The notes beneath the pieces were generated by a model. That model was not told the origin of the DNA. It made no database searches and saw only the letters and a list, made by a program, of their open reading frames with translations. From NCBI GenBank assembly GCA_006503475.1, contig RSEH01000044.1, forward strand, positions 124,001 to 188,000: a stretch of 64,000 bases of DNA, given 5' to 3'. The number at the start of each line of letters is the position of its first letter. Position 1 is the stretch's first letter. Below are positions 1-7,258 of the stretch, piece by piece. The position numbers and the translations under genes were made by a program. This stretch comes from Stentor roeselii (lineage: Eukaryota > Ciliophora > Heterotrichea > Heterotrichida > Stentoridae).

Positions 1-496
1 TCATAGTAATCTCATGTGCATTAACACACAAGGAGCACTGCAGATACCCTTCTGTATATCTGGCGGTACTTGTTTAAACCCGATATAAGCCATCATTTTG
101 AACAGATTCATGAAATTCTCCAACTGCCTGGGTAGGACGATGTAGAAGTTCTCAAGTCTCAGGTCTTCAGCTACTTTCAACATCTGCAATAGAACTGGCT
201 TGAACATGTGGGACACGGCCTTGGCATATATATCCTTTTTAAACCTAAAAGACCTAATGCTAGCTAGTTCCACACCACTAGACAGACCAGGCGAAAGGCT
301 GATGAACTCACTGGATGGATCAGAACAACTTGGAAAGTACTGAAGAAAGTACTCATCCTCTGATACATCGAGTTCTGATTGATATCCATCAAAAACATAC
401 TTTTTGATCACGATCTAGAAGGAAAGAATACCGAAGGCCTTTTCTTTGGACTTGCTCTTCACCACTGCTGTTGGTTGAGTCACTATGGAACGACAT
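1..496 (-). CDS. OAZ: Ornithine decarboxylase antizyme, decoded by +1 ribosomal frameshift
   Basis: Two overlapping reading frames read leftward. ORF1 starts at the ATG at 496-494, has 35 codons (begins MSFHSDSTNSS, ends QKVCF) and stops at TGA 391-389. A +1 shift at TTT-TGA-T enters ORF2 (DGYQSELDVSEDEY...), 129 codons to the TGA at 3-1, giving a protein of about 164 residues. ORF2 carries the antizyme core: the VLLQMLKVAEDL helix, a central strand, and the YIGFKQVPP segment. Antizyme binds ornithine decarboxylase, drives its ubiquitin-independent degradation by the proteasome and inhibits polyamine uptake. In known antizymes polyamines stimulate the shift, which gives feedback control. ORF2 has no ATG of its own near the junction and an in-frame TAG lies just upstream, which fits recoding. 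No splice pair of ordinary size joins the frames. The family call rests on the C-terminal pattern plus the two-frame architecture. Confidence 0.83.
388..394 (-). promoter_or_regulatory. Programmed +1 frameshift site TTT-TGA-T in antizyme
   Basis: Reading leftward, ORF1 reaches TGT TTT TGA T. Skipping one T after the TTT codon gives GAT GGA TAT CAA, the start of the conserved ORF2 protein. A TGA in slot 0 followed by T matches the architecture of antizyme recoding sites. A short inverted repeat (AGTAC, 8-nt loop, GTACT) lies about 30 nt downstream, but I cannot say that it stimulates the shift. Confidence 0.8.
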
Positions 497-947
497 TTAT
501 AGCCATTGATTAGAGATTTTAAATGTTGGTTGAAGAAACCGCGAAAAGGATTTCGAGGGTTTTTCATACAAGAAATTTCTGTAAGATTTGAGAGTTTTTA
601 GTGTTTTGGGAATTTTAAATAGTTTTTACTGTTAAATACCTATAATGGTTGACGAAATTTTGCATGTAGGATGTACTTTATTAGTAAACAAAAACTTAAA
701 AACTATATATCTAACTAATATAAAATATTGAAGTTTATAAAAAGAAAATCTATTTTTCACCTCAATTGAAATCCCAAAAAAATCTTATTTTAATAAGTTA
801 TTAAGTCATACTAAATAAAAAACCAAAATTTATGAAAATTTGAATTCAAACTAACATATCATTCACAAAAACAATAACTCCTTTATCTCAATATACTTTA
901 ATCCACAACATACCTTCCATTAAACTACTCAATCACTCATTAAAAAT
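497..947. other. Intergenic spacer between the antizyme start and the 3' end of the kelch gene
   Basis: This 451-bp stretch is AT-rich with long A and T runs. It must hold the antizyme promoter and 5' leader and the 3' untranslated region of the kelch gene. The antizyme ATG is preceded by CTATAA, the same A/T-rich context seen at most starts in the window. I see no further gene or repeat. Confidence 0.6.
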
Positions 948-3900
948 TTAACTTTCTACTAATTTTCGATCCGATTCAAGTTCATCTATTTCATTCAAAC
1001 TTGCATACTCTTTCCCATCACATTCTCCAGTACTTTTTTTTTGAATCTTACTATGATCATCATAAATCTCAGAAAAAATATCTTTCCTATGATCTTTAAT
1101 CCCATCAAAATTTTTCCTCTTTCTAAAGAAAAGTTTAAACCTTCCTAAGTTCTTTTCCAAGGTCTTCATTCCTCCTCCAACAGCTCCCATGATTCCAAAG
1201 ATACTTCCAACCAAACTACTAAGTACAAAAAGAAGCGAAAGTTTTTGATATCTTTTAGTAAAAAGTCCAGAAATGCTCATATCTAATGAAATGCTAACTT
1301 TTAACTGAGAACTGATAGACAAGTCCTCACTTCGATGCTGAGCGCCAGGGATAGGAAGATATTCACTCGAAATATGAAAACCTGTGAGTTTTTTAGGCCA
1401 TTTGTCCACTTCAGACTCGAACAAAGAAGGAGTCAAAGTATAAAAAAACTGGGTAGGGTCTGAACCGATGAACACAAATCCAGAGTCAGGGCGAATTGAA
1501 GTCAAAACACTGCTGCTTTCAGAAGGAATCGAAGAACTACTGGAAACATTCACGAAAATACCTGAAGTATAACAAAGTTTTTCAGTTGATGTCACGGTTA
1601 TCATTGCTCCTGTCCGAATTGTGCATTTTTTAAAACTAAATTCAACAAAACATGACAGGTCTTCATCTTTTCTTGTTCTATTTGAAAAATTAGATGAGTC
1701 TATGTTCTGGGTTTCGTAGTTGAACTGAGAACTGCTGCAGTCGTCTCCGTATCGGATGAAGCGAATTATTACAGTTAAGGAATCTGCTATGTATTCGTCT
1801 ACTTCTTCATCTAGAACCACTTTTGGGACTAGACCTTTTATCTCTGCGATGTTTGCCTCAGTGTAATTCAATAAAGTAGTTCCTATTAAAATTATAGCGG
1901 CACAGATAAAGATCAGAGTCGCTACGCCTCCTATTCTTGTTTCTCTTAAAACCATTGGCTTGTTTAGGATGTAGTTGTGAAGATCTGTATAAATATCTAA
2001 AGTCATCAAAAAGTCTCGAGATATTCTGAAAAAAACCATTGTGAGAATGATTAGTAAGAAGGTTAAACCAACTGCCAGTTGGAAAGATAATAATTTTGAT
2101 TTTATGATTGATGGGTTGTATATTTTAGGCTGTTCTGAACCACTTTCTTCTTCTATTAGGAGGTCTAAGGGATCTGAGGACCCTGGAGGACATAAATAAC
2201 CTGTTGGACAGTCGTAGCAGAAGGTTGAGCCATAATTTTTGGTGTAGTAATTTTCTGCACATGGATAGCATTGACGGTTGCTTGTTGCTCCACTTTTCGA
2301 ATTAAATGTACCTGGAGTGCATTGAGTGCAAGATGAGTTACCAACACCATCTGAATATGTTCCTGCTCGACAAAGTGTGCATTCATCCTTAGTTTTTTCG
2401 GTACCAGGTGAGCATTCCATCTTAGAACCGAGGATATCAGTCATCGATATTTTGTATAAACGACTTGAAGCGACTCCCATTCGAAGATTCTGCCCAATAA
2501 CTTCCCCACCACCATAAATATAGATAAAGTTCTTGTAATACGCCCATGCGGCTTTATAAGGAAATTCAGGAATGCTATCAATAATTTTTTCTTCCTCTGT
2601 GTTCAAGAAAATAATTTGATTGTTGCAAGTAGAATCCAGAAGTTGTCCTCCGATTCTTATCAATTCTTTATTAAGGAATAAAATAACTCCTTGATTAGTT
2701 GAACTCCAGAATTTTTCACTCTTTATGTGAACTGTCCAATCATTAGTTTTTAAATTGTATTTCATTATCTTATCAGAAGCGATTGAACTTGGTTTGGTTC
2801 CGAAAGCCACATAAATTTCACCTTCATATAAAAAGCATGATGGATAAGCAAGTTCCAGTTTTTTGCTAAGCAATTTATACTCCATAGTCCACAAATTGAA
2901 TTCCCAAAGTGCTCCACTAAAACCAGAGCTGGTTATTCCTCCATAAATATAAATATAAGGAATCGAAAACAAAAGACATGCTCCCTTAGCAGGATTAGGA
3001 ATTTGGCTAGACTTAGGAGTCAAAAGCTGCCAATTAGCAGTAAGAGCATTAAAAATAAACAAATCATTCACAAGTCCAATATTATCCTCTCCTCCCCAAA
3101 CAGCAAGTGCATCCCCTTGCGAGTTAGCAGCAAAAGCATATCGAGCACTCGGAATATTCCCAGCAGACTGCACAGTTTCCCAAGTTTCACTTTCAGGATT
3201 TAACTTCCACAAATCATTAAAAATATTTTTATGGTTCCTTCCTCCAAACACATAAAACTCACCACTAATCAAATTCATTGAATGAAAAAATCTACTTTGA
3301 GGAGCTGTGTATTCTTCAGTCAATTCAAAGATATTCAAATTTGAATCTGAAACATCGATTTGAGTGATTCGATTAGAAAAATCACCGTCTGACCCGTGAA
3401 ATCCTCCGAAAGTAAAGATAACTGAGTGGTTTGTAGTTGAGCCGAAAGAGTTCATGCCTTCATCTCCAACGTCAATGACATGTTCCCACATGATTTCATC
3501 TGAGCCCAATTCAGTCTTCATGACATTATTCAATATATTTGTTCCTTGAATACTTCGTCCTGACAAGACGTATAAAGTTTTCTCCACTAAAGCAGTTCTA
3601 TGAAATTTTCTGGGTCTAAGTTTACCTCTACTTGTTACAGACTCCCAGGTATAACTCATCATATTAAATCTGTAAATTTTCTTGTAATATTCATCATCTG
3701 TGTTGTAATCTCCTATAAAGTAAAGAAATTCATCAAGTTTATCAATAGTCCCTCCTTCCGAGCCTTTAGGAATATTTCCATTATTTTCAAAGACCTGCCA
3801 TTCAAGACTGGTCAAATTAAGCCTAAATAACAACTACTGATAAATTTTATCATTGAAACTCTTTAAAGTGATTCCAGCATAAACCAAAAAAAATTCATTA

Positions 3901-4370
3901 TTTTTCTCGTCAACATAACTCGTATAAGCAAAAGTATGAAGAGGAGGAGGCTTATAAGTCGTTTCAACTTCAGTCCATTGTTGACTTTCCAAGTCAAATT
4001 CCCAGAAATCATTCAAAATTCCTGAAGTTGTGATTCCTCCAAATATGTAAAACTTTTTACTTAAAGAAGAGGCGAAACCTCCTGCTTGGGATCGTGGTGC
4101 TGTTTAATTGTTACTCGGGTATTGAGACTCGAGAGGACTGAAGCTTTTCCAGGAATTTGAGGAAAAGTTGAACTTCCACAACTCGTTTTCCTCTGAATTT
4201 CCTGAATACCCCGAAAAGACTATCAGAGTGTTTTCTGGCTTTGAAAAGGAAACTACTGGAAATATTCTTTTGGAAGGAGGAGTCTTCGTTGATGGGATGT
4301 AGATGATGGGCACTTCTGATGTGCAGAGAAGGACTTGAAGCAGGAGAAAAAGCATTTTTGCTTTGATCAT
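948..4370 (-). CDS. Kelch-repeat membrane protein with GCC2/GCC3 cysteine-rich module
   Basis: Three exons (4370-4115, 4099-3838, 3822-948) joined by two 15-nt introns give 1,130 residues. The N-terminus is a signal peptide (KMLFLLLQVLLC). Kelch motifs with paired glycines and W/F spacing, such as YVFGGRNHKNIFNDLWKL, fill roughly residues 40-640 and predict one or two beta-propellers. A GCC2/GCC3 (ephrin-receptor-like) Cys-rich segment follows at about 640-725 (CSPGTEKTKDEC...CPTGYLCPPG). Three hydrophobic helices lie near 745-768, 802-825 and 1030-1065, and the tail is charged. It is probably a surface or secretory-pathway receptor; no ligand can be inferred. The ATG is 7 bp from the stop of the upstream RING gene. 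Confidence 0.82.
3823..3837 (-). other. 15-nt intron 2 of the kelch/GCC2 gene
   Basis: Minus-strand sequence GTAGTTGTTATTTAG, with A at position 10 and an in-frame TAG. Removing it joins KIYQ to LNLTSLEWQVF and restores a continuous kelch repeat (phase 2). Confidence 0.9.
4100..4114 (-). other. 15-nt intron 1 of the kelch/GCC2 gene
   Basis: Minus-strand sequence GTAACAATTAAACAG, with an in-frame TAA and A at position 10. Splicing joins LESQYP to TPRSQAGGFASS and continues the kelch pattern through ITTSGILNDFW (phase 1). Confidence 0.9.
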
Positions 4371-4377
4371 TAATTAA

Positions 4378-4890
4378 TTAATTCTGGAGTTCTTTAATTT
4401 CGTCTTTTGAGTCAGTTTTTCTGAGTTTTAGTCTCATCGAGTCTTGGGGAATTGTCTCGATTAGGTCTACTCCGTAGTGGACTAGAAGGAGGGGAAAGTT
4501 GTCACCGTTCTCAATTACGAGCTTGACTTGGCCGTCGTGCCAATTTCCTTGTCTATCTTTAACAACAACTTCTAATCCTTGATAAGGACACTTGACCCCA
4601 TTAGTAACCCTGACATACCGATCATCAAAAGTCCGACAAGACTTCGAAGGTCCAAGCAAAGTTCCAGCCAGGTCAGTCCTACAAATAGGGCAATTCTGTG
4701 TTGAGTTCAGATGAATTTCGATGCACTTAGGACAAAACTTATGTCCACAATGAGTGATCCAAGAGGTAAAAAACACTCCCTTGCAAATAGGACACTCATA
4801 TTCTCTTTTCTGCTTCTTCTGAGGCGGCTTCACCTCGACCATCACCTTCTTGCGTTTGCAGTTCAAAGCTTCAATTAAACCAATTATCAT
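4378..4890 (-). CDS. RING-finger protein with a C-terminal Tudor-like domain
   Basis: 170 residues. A C3HC4 RING lies at about residues 32-75 (CPIC...CGHKFCPKCIE...CPICR), a fold that normally recruits an E2 ubiquitin-conjugating enzyme. The second half (CPYQGLEVVVKDRQGNWHDG...VHYGVDLIETI) has the alternating small-barrel pattern of Tudor, chromo-barrel or Agenet domains, which is a tentative call. The likely role is a small E3 ligase, perhaps reading a modified histone; the substrate is unknown. ATG 4890 lies 7 bp from the ATG of the divergent coiled-coil gene. An internal Met at residue 17 is an alternative start that would leave room for a leader. Confidence 0.72.
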   Translation of the reverse strand: MIIGLIEALNCKRKKVMVEVKPPQKKQKREYECPICKGVFFTSWITHCGHKFCPKCIEIHLNSTQNCPICRTDLAGTLLGPSKSCRTFDDRYVRVTNGVKCPYQGLEVVVKDRQGNWHDGQVKLVIENGDNFPLLLVHYGVDLIETIPQDSMRLKLRKTDSKDEIKELQN

Positions 4891-4897
4891 TTTTATA
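4891..4897. promoter_or_regulatory. 7-bp gap between two divergent start codons
   Basis: The sequence between the RING gene ATG (leftward) and the coiled-coil gene ATG (rightward) is TTTTATA. If both starts are right, promoter elements or transcription starts must lie inside the opposing coding region, or the mRNAs are nearly leaderless. Confidence 0.55.
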
Positions 4898-5638
4898 ATG
4901 ATAAATCAATCCACATTTGATCAGAACTCACTCATAGTGTCCAGCCAATGCTTTACACCAAAAGCTTCCCTTCAAAGTCACTTGAAACAACTTGAAGATT
5001 CTCCTGTTTCAAGCATTTCTAAAAGATCATCTGACAGGAGAGATCCTTTGAGACTCTCAGTATCACAAAGCTTAACAAAAATCAAGAGAAAATGTAAAAA
5101 GTCAATCAATTTCTTAGAGCTCAGCAATAAAAATGTTAGGATTTCAAGTCAAAACTCTGCCTTTCGCACTAATATTAAGGAAAAGGATGAAAAAATTGCA
5201 GGTTTGGAAGATAAGATTAAAAAATGTGATGAAGAGTGTAGGGTTAAAGATGAAATGATTAAAAAACTTTCGGATTTTATTTTAAAAAGAGAGAAACAGT
5301 TCGCTGCTGTTATTACTAGTGAAACTGATAAACTTTATGAGGTTATTAGGGAAAAGGATTTTCAGCTGGAAAAAATTCATCAGAAGGTTCAGGGTAAGTT
5401 TGTGCAAAAGGCGATTCAAGTTAATTTAGATACTGTTTTTGATGAGATGTTGCAGGAGAAAAATGATGAAATTGTTAGGTTACAGGATTTGCTAGAATCG
5501 AATAACTTTAAATACTCTCAAGAACTCTCCTTCCTTCAAGAGCAAGTATCTCTTCTAGAACAAGAGCTAGAAAAAGCTCAAACTTTCTGTTCAAGCCTTC
5601 CTCAACATTCCAATCTTTTCAGCCTTCTAAACTCCTAA
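4898..5638 (+). CDS. Coiled-coil protein of unknown function
   Basis: 246 residues, MINQSTFDQNSL... to FSLLNS. The ATG at 4898 is chosen over the upstream one at 4850 because it has the TATAATG context and avoids overlapping the RING gene. The N-terminal 75 residues are Ser/Lys-rich and probably disordered. Heptad-like coiled coils follow (KEKDEKIAGLEDKIKKCDEE..., then VSLLEQELEKAQ near the C-terminus). No enzyme motif is visible. CHMP1 starts 12 bp downstream on the same strand. The architecture suits a cytoskeletal or basal-body scaffold, but nothing in the sequence proves that. Confidence 0.7.
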   Translation: MINQSTFDQNSLIVSSQCFTPKASLQSHLKQLEDSPVSSISKRSSDRRDPLRLSVSQSLTKIKRKCKKSINFLELSNKNVRISSQNSAFRTNIKEKDEKIAGLEDKIKKCDEECRVKDEMIKKLSDFILKREKQFAAVITSETDKLYEVIREKDFQLEKIHQKVQGKFVQKAIQVNLDTVFDEMLQEKNDEIVRLQDLLESNNFKYSQELSFLQEQVSLLEQELEKAQTFCSSLPQHSNLFSLLNS

Positions 5639-5650
5639 ACCTAATAATAA

Positions 5651-6247
5651 ATGGGAACAAACCATTCAAAACAATTAGAAGACACGATATTCGAGATGCG
5701 TCTCGCAAGCAAACAATTCGTGAAAGAGTCCCAACGCTGCGAACGCGAAGAAAAACAAGAAAAAGAAAAAGCCCGAAAGAAACTAGAACAAGGACTGATC
5801 GACATCGCCCGAATCCACGCAGAAAACGCGATTCGCAAGAAAAACGAGTCACTTAATTACATGCGCCTTGCTTCAAAAATGGACGCAGTGACGACTCGCA
5901 TCCAATCAGCGCATCGGACTGAGACAATCACTGGAAACCTCGCAAAGGCCGTTTCTCAGATGGACAGAACTTTAAAGAATATGAAACCTGAAAATATTGC
6001 ACAGACTATGACTAACTTTGAGAAGTCTTTTGAAGATATTGATGTCGCTACTGGGTATATTAATGAATCACTTAATCAGGCTACTTCGGTTTCCGCTCCG
6101 AGGGAACAGGTTGATCATTTACTTGGGGAAATTGCGAGTGTTAATAATATTGAGGTTTCTGAACAGCTTTTAAGCCCTGGAACGGGAATTGGAGTTAATT
6201 TGGGTGTTGAGGAACAGAAGAGTAATGTGGAAAGGCAGAATAGGTAG
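5651..6247 (+). CDS. CHMP1: ESCRT-III subunit CHMP1 (Did2/Vps46 family)
   Basis: 198 residues, the usual length for the family. The Snf7 core is clear: an amphipathic first helix after an N-terminal MGTNHSKQLEDTIFEMRLAS, the diagnostic ARIHAENAIRKKNESLNYMR in helix 2, and the VATGYINESLNQA and REQVDHLLGEIA helices. CHMP1 polymerises on membranes and recruits Vps4 in late steps of multivesicular-body sorting and abscission. Oddity: the C-terminal tail (VEEQKSNVERQNR) lacks a convincing MIM1 motif of the form usually written LxxRLxxL, so Vps4/MIT binding may differ. No intron that would replace the tail is seen. Confidence 0.93.
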   Translation: MGTNHSKQLEDTIFEMRLASKQFVKESQRCEREEKQEKEKARKKLEQGLIDIARIHAENAIRKKNESLNYMRLASKMDAVTTRIQSAHRTETITGNLAKAVSQMDRTLKNMKPENIAQTMTNFEKSFEDIDVATGYINESLNQATSVSAPREQVDHLLGEIASVNNIEVSEQLLSPGTGIGVNLGVEEQKSNVERQNR

Positions 6248-6335
6248 TTAGGATTTTTTTTATTTTGGATGGGTTTGGGATTTTTTGTTTAATCATTAAC
6301 ATCAGCCACATTCCAAAACCTCTACATTAAAATTA

Positions 6336-7247
6336 TTAAATTTTTGGTTTATCCGCAAGGAATTTCATAGCCTTGCCAAGAGTATCAATCAAGCTATTAG
6401 GATAATCAGCCATCTTATCAAAAGTCGTGATTTTTTTCCACTTTTTCCTAACCTGTTCAGGTACATTAATTCCATGAAAGAAGTATCCCTCGGCCCTCTG
6501 CCACCTAAGTCTAGTGATCCACCCCCCGGCGACTTCATAAAGTCCTCCAGTAGTTTTACAAGCCTGATGTGCAAGAAACACAACAAGCGGAGTGATTTTT
6601 TCAGGAAGCAGTAGTTCAACCAGTTCAGGACTAAAAGTTCCTTGAGTGAGTCTAGAAGCTGCCATCGGTGCAATAGAATTGACTAAAATATTGTCCTTTT
6701 CTCCTTCCCTAGCAAGAGTTTGTGTGAGTCCATGAATAGCAAGTTTAGCAGTAGTGTAATTTCCTTGTCCAACATTTCCATAAAGTCCAGTTCCACTTGT
6801 CGTGTTGATAATTCTTCCGTATTTTTGCATTTTCATGAACTTCCAAGCGGCTTTACAGACTGAAAAGCTTCCATTTAAATGAACGCTGATGACCTGTTCC
6901 CATTCTTCAGGTTTCATCTTGTGGAACCATACTTCTTTTAAGATCCCCGCGTTATTGATCACGACATCGACTCTTCCGAAGGTCTTTATCGCTGTTTGAA
7001 TGATTTTTTCTCCTTCACAAACTGAGTCGTAGTTGGCGACTGCCTCGGCGCCGAGACTTTTGAGTTCTTTGACTGTCAGATCTGCTGATCTGTTGGAATT
7101 CCCGACTCCAGTCACTGACCCTCCGAAGTCGTTGAGGACGATTTTGGCGCCTCTTTTTGCGAACTCAATTGCGTATTCACGCCCAAGGCCACTGCCTCCT
7201 CCTGTTATAACAACTACTTTATTGTCGAACCTTAATGGCTCTGTCAT
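6336..7247 (-). CDS. Peroxisomal MFE-2 type (3R)-hydroxyacyl-CoA dehydrogenase (SDR)
   Basis: 303 residues of short-chain dehydrogenase fold. The cofactor loop TGGGSGLGREYA, the NNAGIL motif, Ser in NTTSGTG and the catalytic YTTAK are all present. The insertions and the C-terminal RAEGYFFHG segment match the dehydrogenase part of peroxisomal multifunctional enzyme type 2 (HSD17B4, Fox2). The hydratase and SCP2 domains of full-length MFE-2 are absent, so this is a stand-alone dehydrogenase that would oxidise (3R)-hydroxyacyl-CoA with NAD+. The C-terminus (KPKI) is a poor PTS1. It is divergently paired with acyl-CoA oxidase, an earlier enzyme of the same pathway, which supports the call. Confidence 0.9.
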   Translation of the reverse strand: MTEPLRFDNKVVVITGGGSGLGREYAIEFAKRGAKIVLNDFGGSVTGVGNSNRSADLTVKELKSLGAEAVANYDSVCEGEKIIQTAIKTFGRVDVVINNAGILKEVWFHKMKPEEWEQVISVHLNGSFSVCKAAWKFMKMQKYGRIINTTSGTGLYGNVGQGNYTTAKLAIHGLTQTLAREGEKDNILVNSIAPMAASRLTQGTFSPELVELLLPEKITPLVVFLAHQACKTTGGLYEVAGGWITRLRWQRAEGYFFHGINVPEQVRKKWKKITTFDKMADYPNSLIDTLGKAMKFLADKPKI

Positions 7248-7258
7248 TGGTTGTATAA
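7248..7258. promoter_or_regulatory. 11-bp gap between two divergent beta-oxidation genes
   Basis: TGGTTGTATAA separates the ATG of the MFE-2 type dehydrogenase from the ATG of acyl-CoA oxidase. Both genes act in peroxisomal fatty-acid oxidation, so shared control through one bidirectional promoter is plausible. The promoter would have to overlap coding sequence. Confidence 0.6.

Noticed and set aside
415-567. A 50-codon ATG frame (MKNPRNPFRGFF...) overlapping antizyme ORF1 in the ORF2 frame
   Set aside because: It ends at TAG before the ORF2 homology, no plausible splice joins it, and the +1 shift model explains the gene better. It may be chance.
3003-3203. 66-residue plus-strand ORF inside the kelch gene
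   Set aside because: It lies antisense to conserved kelch repeats and has no recognisable domain.
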